From: Stagonosporopsis chrysanthemi
Taxonomy: Eukaryota > Ascomycota > Dothideomycetes > Pleosporales > Didymellaceae
Assembly: GCA_022560025.1 (NCBI GenBank)
Contig: JAFISE010000103.1
Span: 54,055-118,054 of the forward strand
Direction of reading: 5' to 3'
Length of the DNA stretch: 64,000 bases
Each line of letters starts with the position of its first letter. Position 1 is the stretch's first letter. Positions 54,996 through 64,000 of this stretch are shown one piece after another. Under the pieces are notes generated by a model. The model had not been told where the DNA came from, made no database searches, and worked only from the letters and a program-made list of their open reading frames with translations. Made by a program: the position numbers and the translations under genes.

Positions 54996-56975
54996 TTAGT
55001 AGTAGTAGTAGTCTCCTCTTTCGGTCTCAGTCGCGGTCTCGACGCGGGCTTGCTTCTCTTTTCCTTTTCCCGTCTCCTTGATCTTCTTCCCTGTTGCCGC
55101 TCCGGCGGTTCTGCGGTCGTGGACGGCTTCTTTCCCTTCTTCTTCTTCTTCTGCGCGTTGCCATCTTGCCCGAGAAGAAGGGGGGTGGGCTTGAGGAGGG
55201 GAGTGAGCTCGTCGATGTCGGGTTCGATGATGTGGGCTGTTGGTGACACCCTGCGGCGGCAGCGGCGGCGCCGGCGAATGATGGCGTGATCGATGCGGTG
55301 GTGCGTTGGGTCTCTCGCGGGGGATTCTGCTGTGCTTCCCCTTTTTGATTTGGTTTGTGTTTTCCTTTTCCATCTCACTGACGCTGTTGCTCACTCTCTC
55401 CCTCACGGCCCCATAACCTCCTCCACCAGACTCCCGACGCCCCTTCGTCCCCTTCCCCTTCCCCTCATTTCCTATCTCCTCCCCTTGCCCCGCGCTCCAC
55501 GTACCCCCCTCGCCGGCCCGCGCATCTTCACCACCCACCACACCGACGCCATCGCCATCGCCATCGCCATCGCCATCGTCGCCTCCCCCCTTCCCTCCCC
55601 GCCCCCACATTCCACACGCACCGCACGGCGCTTCACACGGCGGCATGCGCGGATCTGCGGGCCTAGCGCGCCGGGGACGAGGACGTGCGGTAGTGGGAGT
55701 GGGAGTGGTAGGGGTAGGGGCAGTGGTAGGGGTGGAGGGGGTGCGGGGGTGCATTCCGGCAGTGTGCGTGTGCGTATGCTTGGGTGGACGAGGGAGGGTG
55801 TGTGGATGGATGGCAGGGTGGAGGGAAGGGGAAGATGGGGGCGAAGGTGAGGGCGAGGAAGAGGAGGGGGGATAGTCTGCACTGCTGATGGCGGACGAGG
55901 AAGCCGACCCAGCAGCAGCAGCAGCGGCGGTGACGAGGCGCGATCCACCATCTCCCGCGCGCGCGACGGGGAGTTTTCTCCGTCTCGTGGCTTGTTCTTT
56001 CTTTTCCTTCTCCTTTCCCTTTCCCTTTCCCTTTCCCTTTCCCTTCCCCCCTTTCCTATACGCTCTTCTTCCTCCCTCTCCCTCTCCGCCCTTCTCTTCC
56101 CCACCTCCCCTCCTCACCTTCCCACCACAAACTCCCCCTGGACGCACACCAAACCGCCCTCCATCTCGCCGCTCTGCATCTCCAACGCCGTATTGAGCAG
56201 GGGAGAAGTGACGCTCTCCGCTCTCTGGGCTCAGAGAGCACGCACGAGCCGACGAGGGCGGCGGCGGAGGAGGTGGTGATGGCGATGGCGATGATGTTAG
56301 TGATGGAGGACGGCGAGGGGGGAGGGAATGAGCAAAATCCCACGGGTCAGTGGTTGGTGTTGGGACCCCAGGGCAGGGGCGCAGATTGTAGTGGCGACGC
56401 GGCAGCTGTGGGTGGTGGTGGGAGTGCGAGGCCCCCGTGGCTTTGTGGTATGCGAATCGTGCACTTCTAGTGAACGACTGCTGCTGCTGCTGCTGCTGCG
56501 GGTGGAAGGGGTGTGTATACGCGTGCGCGTGTGCGTGTGCATGTGCATGTGCGAATGCATCTCGAGCTCTTGCATACCCTCTTCGTGCCTCTCTGTGCTC
56601 CATCCGTCTTCCACTCGTCCCTACCCCGCTCGCCCCTATCGTACACCCACCACCACCACCACCACCGTCACGATCACCATCTCCACCCCCCCTTCCCCCC
56701 CGCCTCAACCACCCCGCACCCCGCTCTCCGACCCTCAACCCCGCCATCTGTCCCTCCCGCTCCACCTCTGCCCCACCCCTCCATCGTGAATCCCCCCACA
56801 CTGGTAGCGGCGACAGCGGCGACAGCGGCGACAGTGGAACTGCACCAATCTGAACCACAACCTCTCTTCCTCTCCCTCGGCCAGATACAGGGATGGGGAT
56901 GGGGACGGGGATGGAGCGATGTACAAGCGGCAGCGGTAGCGGCGGCGGGGGCGGGGTGGAGGGCGAGTTGCCCAT
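54996..56975 (-). CDS. Doubtful low-complexity reading frame, about 659 residues
   Basis: A long minus-strand frame is open from 57425 to 54996; a plausible start is the ATG at 56975 (MGNSPSTPPPPPLPLP, with an N-myristoylation-like MGxxxS). The composition is extreme: Pro, Ser, Gly, Arg, His and Thr runs, Gln7, AH dipeptides, GKGKGK, DGDGDG. A few segments look less random (SFTRSARFAYHKATG, RRHYNLRPCPGVPTPTT). Simple-sequence DNA of high GC often stays open by chance, so this may be non-coding. No homologue recognised. Confidence 0.3.
   Translation of the reverse strand: MGNSPSTPPPPPLPLPLVHRSIPVPIPIPVSGRGRGREVVVQIGAVPLSPLSPLSPLPVWGDSRWRGGAEVEREGQMAGLRVGERGAGWLRRGGRGGGDGDRDGGGGGGGCTIGASGVGTSGRRMEHREARRGYARARDAFAHAHAHAHAHAYTHPFHPQQQQQQQSFTRSARFAYHKATGASHSHHHPQLPRRHYNLRPCPGVPTPTTDPWDFAHSLPPRRPPSLTSSPSPSPPPPPPPSSARACSLSPESGERHFSPAQYGVGDAERRDGGRFGVRPGGVCGGKVRRGGGEEKGGEGEGGRRAYRKGGKGKGKGKGKGKEKEKKEQATRRRKLPVARAGDGGSRLVTAAAAAAGSASSSAISSADYPPSSSSPSPSPPSSPSLHPAIHPHTLPRPPKHTHTHTAGMHPRTPSTPTTAPTPTTPTPTTARPRPRRARPADPRMPPCEAPCGACGMWGRGGKGGGDDGDGDGDGDGVGVVGGEDARAGEGGTWSAGQGEEIGNEGKGKGTKGRRESGGGGYGAVRERVSNSVSEMEKENTNQIKKGKHSRIPRERPNAPPHRSRHHSPAPPLPPQGVTNSPHHRTRHRRAHSPPQAHPPSSRARWQRAEEEEEGKEAVHDRRTAGAATGKKIKETGKGKEKQARVETATETERGDYYYY
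55549..55580. repeat. (CCATCG)n hexamer array
   Basis: About five CCATCG units; encodes the Asp-Gly run of the doubtful minus frame. Confidence 0.8.
56015..56047. repeat. (CCTTTC)n hexamer array
   Basis: About five CCTTTC units, giving Lys-Gly dipeptides on the minus strand. Confidence 0.8.
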
Positions 56976-57765
56976 TTTCGCACGAGGCGCTGATGTTGTA
57001 GAGTTGTAGAGTTGTAGGGTTGTATGGATACAACCAATGTATGTAGGTCGAAGGACTGTATCGTATTGTATCGTGTCGTGTCGTATGCCGTTGTATCCTA
57101 CCGCGTTCTGTCCTACACCACGCCACGCCGCTCCACTGCACTCCAGGAATGGTAACAGACGCACGCTTCTCCTTCTTCTCCTTCTTCTCCTTCTTTCACT
57201 ACTCAAATCCTTTTCCCAAAGGCCGGATCTGGGTCTAAAATCTAGGTCTAAAGGTCCTAGGTCCCAGATTTCCAAATCTCCAAATCTCCAGGACTTTTCC
57301 GGCGCAGTAGAGGGTGCCTCCGCAGTAGACGAGGACGAGGACGAGGAGGCGCTGCTTAAGGCGCTGCTTAAGGCGCTGCTTGTAAGGCGGTGCTTGAGAT
57401 GCGAGATGCAAGATTCAAGGCACAAAATGTTACGTCCAAAACGTAAGATGTGACATCAGCATACCCAGCTCGTCCCAATCTCTGCCCTCTCTAATCTCTG
57501 CCCTCTCTGCCTTCTTTACCCTTTCTGGATCTGCAGTCTATAGTCTGGTCTGTAGTCTTTTGTTCACTGTTCTTTCTTCTGTTTGTTTGTTTGCTCGCTC
57601 GCTCGCTCGCGGACAGACGAACAAAACAGGGACAAAACGGTTAGTGATATGTTAGTTACACAGTGCCCAGTGGGGTCGAAGCAGCTCATGACCTGCGTTG
57701 TACGACGAATCAACCTGCTGTGCTGTGCTGTGCTGCTCGACACTTACCAATCACAGGAACGCTGG

Positions 57766-57862
57766 ACAAGTCAAGTCAAGTCAAGCCAAGTCAAGTCAAG
57801 CCAAGTCAAGTCAAGCCAAGTCAAGTCAAGCCAAGTCAAGTCAAGCCAAGTCAAGTCAAGCC
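57766..57862. repeat. 15-bp TCAAGTCAAGCCAAG tandem array
   Basis: Roughly six copies of a 15-mer built from the pentamer (T/C)CAAG; homogeneous, so recently expanded. Confidence 0.9.
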
Positions 57863-57871
57863 ATGTTGTGT

Positions 57872-57898
57872 ACATCACATCACATCACATCACATCAC
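57872..57898. repeat. (ACATC)n pentamer array
   Basis: About five ACATC units, ten bases after the TCAAG array. Confidence 0.9.
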
Positions 57899-58407
57899 AA
57901 AAGTGCGGCATGCGACATGTACGCAAAACTCGTGTGTATTCCCTTGTTCCTCCTCGTTGCCTCGTCTCGTCTGCGGTCATCAAACCGAAGCCTCGTGACC
58001 AGGACATGGCTAATGCATTACGCTAGTTCCTCCAACACCCCACAAACGCCAAACAATACAAAGCCAGCCCAAACCAAACATGTGTGACGGTAAGAAACGG
58101 GTGCAATTAATAACAGGTGTGAAAAGAACGGCGCCAACTGCGTCCTCGGACTGCAACGCCGTGCCTGTGGTCTCGATTGGAAGAAATGACTCGGACCAAG
58201 GAAAGGCGTGGAGCCAAAAGCTTCATACAAGCGTCGATCCAGATGTTTGAAGAGTCGCACGATCGGCCGAGTGCCCAGCACTTCGGGGGCGCCGTCGACG
58301 CAAGAAGCGCAATCTTAGTCTTTGTAGTACCTACGCGGAAGCGAAGAAGCATGTAAGTGAATGTCCAAACGGAGCGTAGCGATAGGTATCGATGTGTAGA
58401 AATGTGC

Positions 58408-61400
58408 TTAGAAGATCATCGATCGAACCTGGTCTCGGCGGCTGTTGCTGCCCGTGTTGGGCTGCACCTGGGTCTGCGGCCGCGGGCGGGGCGCTGGGGC
58501 AGGCGCCATGCGAGGATCGCGCTCCTTCGGTGGTGGGATTGGCGCAAACGACTGTGTTCGTGCATGCGCCGGCTTGGCGGGGCTCGCTGGAGTTGACTTG
58601 CTGTGCACCTCGGATTGCGTGCGCGTGTGCGAGGGCCGGCGGTTGGCGGCTGGCGTGGGTGCTCCGCTCTGCGACTTTGGCTTCTGAGCTTTCTCCTTGC
58701 GCTCCTTCTCGAGCACCATGTGGGTCCAGGCCTTGCCGGAAGCAATGTCCTTGCCAACGCACTCGGACAAGACCTTCATCCAGCCCTCCTTTTGCTCGCG
58801 GCTGTCGGCGTAGAAGTCGATGACCTCGCCATTGGCAAAGCGGATGCGGAAGCCCTCCTCGACAAACATGTAGCCCTCTTCGTCCTCGGCGAACGCAGAC
58901 TTGCGACGACCGCCAGACTTGGTTGACGGTGCCTGCTTGAGCGCGCTCTTGTCGTCCAGGAGCTTCGTCGCCTTTGCGAGGTTGATAGTAGCACGCGGCT
59001 GCCGTGTTGTCTCGTGGAATGCCGTGAGCTTCGTGCCGTCGAGACGGAAGAATCGACGACGCCAGTACGGGCAGTCACCGCCCTGCTGGCTGAGGTGGCC
59101 TTCATGTGTCTTGCCCTTGACCTCTTCGGCCTCCTTGAGCTCGCGAATGCAGGCATTCAGACTCTTGGGCATGTCGTCGTCAGTCGCATTCTTCGGCTTG
59201 GGGACGTAGAGAAGCTGCACGGTAAGCTTGCCGACCCGGTAAGGCGGTCGCCGGACAACACCACCGCGCTTGCTCTTGACACTGCTGACGCCGCTGTCAT
59301 CGACGGCCCACTCGTTGAAGCAGGGGATATCGACGGTCAGAGGGCGACCGTAGGCCTGGTTCTCGTAGTTTCCGAGGCAGACGTACGCACGTGCGAACGA
59401 TCCATCCTGACCGACCAGGTCGTGCAGAAGATCCCAAGCAGTGGCCTTTTGGTTGCGCTTGGCGGCAGCCTGGGCTTCTTGTTGTTGTTGAAGGGCAGCG
59501 CGGTCAGCCTCCTCTTGAATGCGTCGCTCCTGCTCCTTGCGCTTCTTGGGCGACGACAGAAGGTTGCGGAATGTGGAGCCAGATGTCTTCTTGATGACAG
59601 CCTTGGGAGGCGGGGCTGTGAATACCTCAGGCTGACGCGCCGGAGGCTCAAGCTTCGTCTGGAGGGTGAGCTGGAACTCGAGGTCGTCAAGCACGACAAG
59701 CTCAAACTCCTGTCCGATGGGCGCAGACTGTCCCAGCTCTAGCCATGATGTGGTGACGCAGTGCAGTCCGTTGTCCAGCGTCAGCTGGAACCAGGTGCGT
59801 TCAGCTGCAGACAATGTTAGCGTTGCATTAGTAGCGGTGGTGCTGTTTACACTCACTCTTTGGCAGGGGCAGGTCGAGGTCCTTGACACCAACCACCTTG
59901 ACGAACACACGGCCGCGCTCTTCACCATCCTCGAACTCATCATCACCTTGCTCGGTGACGGCATCCAAACCAGCAGCCACAGCAGATTCCTGGCCCGGAA
60001 GAGGAGGCGCAACGCCAGAGGTGCGGGGCTTGCGACCTCCCGATGCTGTGCGAAGACTCTTGCGGCGGGGTTTACCGTTCCATGGCTCGGTCGTCCATGC
60101 TTGCTTGTTTCCGCTGACTTTGCGGCCGGGCACCTTGGCGAGCTTCTGGCCGGTGGAGGGATCAATAGCAGCGGGCGTCTCAGCCAGGCGCGCTTCGTCG
60201 CTGAACTGACGGCTGCTGGCAACAACGACTTTGGTGTTCTCGCGCATGAGGTACCCCTTCTGTTCGGGCGTATTAGCGGGACTGTACTTGCAGACAAAAC
60301 CATGCTCCAGACATGTGGACGAATAGGAGACGTTACCTTTTGAGATTCAATAATCTTGTCAAACTCATTGTCCAGGCCAAAGCTGAGGTCCTGGTCATCG
60401 TCACCCAGGTCGAGGTCGAGCTCGAGCATACGCCTCTCCCTGCTAGCAAGGCTGAGTTGGGAAGAATCATCGTCGACGTGGCCAATCTCGAAGTTGAGAG
60501 ACTGGCGCTTGGGGCTCCTATCGGGAACGGGAGGAGCGTAGGTACCGCTGACCTGTCGGCGTGTGGCAGCCATGTCCATCTGATCGGGAATGAGAGAGGG
60601 ACGAGTCCTCAGCTTGTGTTCGCCAGTACCGCGGATGGTGGCCTCGCGTTGGGGCACTTCCTGGTCCGAGTCGATCTCAGGAGGCGAGATGACAAGTGCG
60701 TGCCGAGCCGTAGACTCGGGGCTACCGACATAGTCATCCTCCTCATCAGTTGTCTCGGTAGCATCCGGTGTGCCAGGGCGTTGGAGGAAGTCGCGCATGG
60801 CTTCCAGCTTCGGGGCGGTGTCGAGCGGGCTTGGAGCCGTTGCAAACGAGGCCTTGAGTGGGTCGAGACTGAGGTCCATCGACTGCTCTCGGTCGAAGTT
60901 GGCAAAGACCTCATCCTGGCGAGCTCTCTTCTCGGCTGCAGATGGCGACTCGGCTGCAATGACAGTCGGGGTTGGTGGTCCAGAGCTGTCAATGGTGCTT
61001 TGTGAAGTGGGCTGCTCCTCAGGGTGCTCCTCAGCGTGCTCCCCAGCGTGCTCCTCAGCGTGCTCCCCAGCGTGCTCCTCAGCGTGCTCAACAATCTGCG
61101 GTGCAGCCTGCTGCTCGGGCTCCGTCTCTTGGTAAAGGGCCTCATCTGGCTGTGATGAGTAGTGGCTCATGCTGACATCCTCCACTTCCTCGCTCTCGTC
61201 TCTAACGGGATGGCGAATGACGGAGCTCTCGGAGCCTTCACGCTCAAAGTCATCGATAGCGTAGGGGTCCTCGTGGTCGTCGAGCTGCGAGATTACAGAG
61301 CCGTCTACATCGTGGTAAGCGTCCAGCGCGCTGTCAGCTTCTGTCTCGTGGACAGTCGAAAGCTGATGGGCAGTCTCATCAAAGTTGGACGAACACTCGC

Positions 61401-63172
61401 GCGAGGGGATGGGCACGTCAGGGTCCAGATCAGCAAGGTCGCCGTAATCACGCCCGGGGCTCGACTCGGCATCGTACGCATAGTTTTGGTCGTGGTCGTC
61501 GTGGTCGTCGAAGTTCTGGCTCTTCACCCTGCGCAGGATGGACTCGCGGGAGATGCGAGGGATGGAGGGATCTTGCTCGTTGTCGGCAGTCAAGACGGAT
61601 ATATCGTCATCCTCGTCATCAAACTCATCCACGTCAGAAACCATTCCATCGCCAGCAGTCCTGTTGTGGCTCTCTTGGGTAGGCGTCGATGTGTCACGAT
61701 CAGCGTCAAAGTTCATAAGACGCAGCCTATCTTCCAGCGACATGGAGCTCTCGCGGCGGCTCATGAGATCGGCCTTGGAGAAGCCAGAGACGGGGGGCAG
61801 TTGAGGCAGGGAGCGCGACGCGTCGCCGCTGCTTGAGCCTGGTCGGTTCAGAGGCATACCAGGAAGAGGCGGCAGAGGTCGTGGCGAGCCTTCGGAGTGT
61901 TGCGAGCCGTGCCGCGAGCCATTCGTGGTGCCACTAGGCTGGGCGGTTGTGTTTGGGCTCATTTCGCGACCCTCAAAAGCATCGTCGTAGAGGTCGTCGG
62001 TCATGGAGGCGTTGGCGTTGTCCGGACTCACATGGCGCCAGTCCTCGGGAAGAACCACGGGTGTCTTGTCGGTGTCCTCGAGCGAGGCGTCGAAGCTGTC
62101 GTCTCCGTCGAAGCTGCCTTCCTCCTCGTCGTCCGTCTCGTCGTAGCTGCCGGCTCGCGAGCCGGATGCTGCTGAAGGGTCTGGTGTGACCAACTCGTAC
62201 TCTGTGATTGTGGGTGGAGCAGCGTCGAAGGTGACGCTCTTGGCATGTCTGCGCAGGGCGCGGGGCGTCTGGTGCTTCATGTCGTCGTCGGAGGAAAGGG
62301 CACTCGAGTCGTTGTTGTACTGGGGCGAGTTGAAGCGGCCGTTGTTGACTAGAGAAGACTTGGTGGGGGAGGCGCGGCCTGCTGAGGAGGAGGGGCGGTC
62401 CCTGGTGGGCGAGGCAAAGGGCGAGGCGAACGACGACTGGGTGGGCAGCTTCGTCGGCGATGTGTGGATGGTGCTGAGGAGGGGGGTGCAGTTCATGCTC
62501 TCGCCGCGGCGGCGGGTGGTCTTCTCTGGCGAAGGATCGTGCAGGCGCAGGCCGTTGAGGCCGGCACCGCCATAGGCGTTGCCCTGGATGGAAGTGCTCA
62601 GCGGCCGCCCAGCAGCAAGCGGTCGGTCCAATGGCTGGACTAATGTGGGGTCGTAGGTGTGCATCTGCTCCTTTGCGAAGATGCCGCTGTTCTTGACACG
62701 GGCCTGCTTCTTGAGGTTCTCAATCGAGTTGCGCTTGGGCGAGAGGGGTAGCTGGGCGTCCTCGTTGAAGCTGTTTTCAGTGTTCTCGAAGCGGTCACGC
62801 GGCGAGTTTGTCTGCTCTCTCCAGAACAGGCGCGGGCTGTTTTGGAAAGGCGACGAGCCCAGCGGCGACGCGTCCTTGGCGAGGTACATGCGCTGGAAGG
62901 GGTCAGCAGCTGGATCAAGACGGCGCAGGTAAAGACGGCGCAAGTAAACACGCGCAGGGCACCAGGCAGCAGACGCGCACCTTTGTTGTCTGGTCGAAGC
63001 TCGGAGAGTTTCTCCTGCGCTCGCCAGAACCAATCTCAGATAGCGGGCGGCTGCTGCTCTTTGTGGGCGAGGCAGCCGGCGTCTTGTTTATGCGCAGCGG
63101 CGACACCTGCACGTGTTTAGGGACGACGTGCGTCATTAGGGGGCCCGGGCTTACTGCTTCGTTGCGCGACAT
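58408..63172 (-). CDS. BUD4: Bud4-like (anillin-related) septation protein with C-terminal PH domain
   Basis: Five exons: 63172-63155 (MSRNEA), 63106-62981, 62892-60337, 60259-59857, 59804-58408; 1499 residues. The long N-terminal two thirds are disordered, rich in Ser/Asp/Glu/Pro with proline motifs (SPRPLPPLPG). An anillin-like region follows (KGYLMRENTKVVVASSRQF, RVFVKVVGVKDLDLPLP, ERTWFQLTLDNGLHCVTTSW). The C-terminal PH domain is at about 1265-1385 (YWRRRFFRLDGTKLTAFHE to WMKVLSECVG), then a basic tail. Bud4 organises septins and marks septation sites. Reading straight through introns 60260-60336 and 59805-59856 gives a frame that is open but loses the anillin part, so both introns are needed. 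A Glu/His repeat of EHAEEHAG type lies near 648-675. Confidence 0.88.
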
Positions 63173-63200
63173 GGCGACTCGCGGGCGCTGCTACGGGCGT

Positions 63201-63308
63201 GTGCAGGGGCAGGGCAGGGCAAGGCGGTGCAGGGCAGGGCAGGGCAGGGCGGTGCAGGGCAGGGCGGCGCAGTGCAGTGCAGTGCAGTGCAGTGCAGTGC
63301 AGTGCAGC
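63201..63308. repeat. GGGCA and GCAGT pentamer arrays upstream of BUD4
   Basis: Degenerate (GGGCA)n with GGTGC interruptions passes into a perfect (GCAGT) run of about eight units at 63268-63306. The rest of 63173-63812 is GC-rich divergent promoter sequence without a gene. Confidence 0.8.
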
Positions 63309-63812
63309 GTGCGTGCTAGAATGTTTGCAGTGTTTGCGAAGAATGGCGCCTCGAGGCGGCGGGGCCAGCGGGCGCGGGCAGTCAACAAAGACGGCGCAGG
63401 CAAACAATCGATAAGGATGGGCGGGCAGCGGGGGCAGACAAGGAAGCGAAGGCAGATGCAGCGCGCGCGCTTTGTTGTGGGCAGAGACAAGAGGGAAAGG
63501 ATGGGCTGTGCCGCCGAGATAAGGCACTTGTAGGCAGGAGGGCGGCCGGGGGGCAATCAAGGCAGTTTGTCAACACGTGCGGAGCGAGTTGCTGGGGGAA
63601 CGCCGCCGGTGGCCCAGGTGGCCCAAGTTGCCCAGCCCAAGTTGCCCAGCCGTTCGCCGCCGTGGCCGTGCGCCGCGCTACTGTGCGATGCTCCCGCGCC
63701 CCAAAAAAGTTCCCGCAGCGCGCGGCGGGCGACGTCGACTGACTGCAGTGCGCAGTGCTTGCACCTCGTCTGCCCAGCGTCCCTCCTTCCCTCCTCTCCG
63801 CATCCGCCCGAC

Positions 63813-64000
63813 ATGCTGCGCCAGGCCGCCCGCGTCTGCGCCGTGTGCGAGGCCCGCTCGCTGTCCAGCAGCGCCCCGCGCCCGCGCCTCCAGGGGGGGG
63901 GGGGGGGGGGGGGGCCGGGGGTGGGGGGCGGGGGGTGGGGGGTGGGGGGTCGAGGGCGCAAGGGGCGGCGCTGGGACACTCGGGGCAGCAGAAGCAGAGC
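63813..64000 (+). CDS. Start of a probable mitochondrial protein, cut by window end
   Basis: From ATG 63813 the first 27 codons give MLRQAARVCAVCEARSLSSS followed by APRPRLQ, Arg/Ala/Ser-rich without acids except one Glu, the pattern of a mitochondrial presequence ending near a matrix-processing site. After Gln27 the sequence runs into a 22-base G-run and G-rich DNA to the window end, so the rest may be intronic, mis-assembled, or truly Gly-rich. Too short to name. Confidence 0.4.
   Translation, partial: MLRQAARVCAVCEARSLSSSAPRPRLQGGGGGGGPGVGGGGWGVGGRGRKGRRWDTRGSRSR
63893..63949. repeat. G-run and G-rich tract
   Basis: 22 consecutive G followed by GGGGGT/GGGGGC blocks; G-quadruplex potential and a likely sequencing or assembly trouble spot. 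Confidence 0.9.

Noticed and set aside
57766..57898. CRISPR-like array
   Set aside because: Contiguous tandem repeats without unique spacers; eukaryotic context.
61162..61836. 224-codon plus frame inside BUD4
   Set aside because: Antisense shadow of the Asp/Ser-rich coding region.
58408..63033. Continuous 1541-codon reading of BUD4
   Set aside because: It passes through introns 60260-60336 and 59805-59856 in a wrong frame, losing the anillin-like region, and its first codons read intron 62893-62980.
1..64000. tRNA, rRNA, transposon or biosynthetic cluster
   Set aside because: By eye I saw no tRNA cloverleaf, no transposase or reverse transcriptase motif, and no PKS/NRPS/terpene genes. A tRNAscan or repeat search could still find short elements.

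Overview
The window looks like nuclear DNA of a filamentous ascomycete, probably of the Pezizomycotina and plausibly a Dothideomycete; the class is inference only. Genes carry short introns, mostly 44-125 bp, with fungal branch sites of the CTAAC/CTGAC type. The gene content is typical of moulds: fungal rhodopsin-type membrane protein, HET-domain proteins, Zn2Cys6 regulators, GH31 glucosidase, Set9, FHIP and Bud4. There are no operons, phage or CRISPR arrays. I worked out exon boundaries by hand from splice signals, reading frame and family conservation; for each proposed model the spliced length is a multiple of three.

Layout. 1-8 kb: a truncated rhodopsin-type membrane protein, a gene-poor stretch, then a GH31 glycosidase with a Zn2Cys6 regulator upstream of it. 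8.7-16.2 kb: a RING protein, a 2-Cys peroxiredoxin with a long Ser/Pro-rich tail and two GC-AG introns, a TMEM170-like membrane protein, and the intraperoxisomal peroxin Pex8. 16.6-22.6 kb: an accessory-looking island with one HET gene interrupted by a stop codon, a lineage-type membrane protein, and a clearly decayed HET pseudogene. 22.8-37.8 kb: housekeeping genes, namely a mitochondrial Sel1/TPR protein, a U3 snoRNA-associated protein, twinfilin, the succinate/fumarate carrier AcuL/Sfc1, FHIP, an RBR-type E3 ligase, and the divergent pair NIP7/NOC3.

38-54 kb: a second Zn2Cys6 regulator whose zinc cluster is split by an intron carrying a minisatellite, a large multi-pass membrane protein, the protease Oma1, the H4K20 methyltransferase Set9 divergent from mitoribosomal uL14m, and RPB9 divergent from ESS1/PIN1. 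54-64 kb: simple-sequence DNA with a doubtful low-complexity reading frame, tandem repeats, the Bud4 anillin-like PH protein, and the start of a probable mitochondrial protein that runs into a G-tract at the window edge.

Functional links. Two head-to-head pairs join partners in one process: NIP7/NOC3 (60S ribosome assembly) and RPB9/ESS1 (RNA polymerase II and its CTD prolyl isomerase). GH31 with its neighbouring regulator may be a small sugar-use unit. I found no convincing new multi-gene system. The observations most worth checking are an open reading frame filling an RPB9 intron, the peroxiredoxin tail fusion, and stop codons interrupting otherwise open HET and RBR reading frames.
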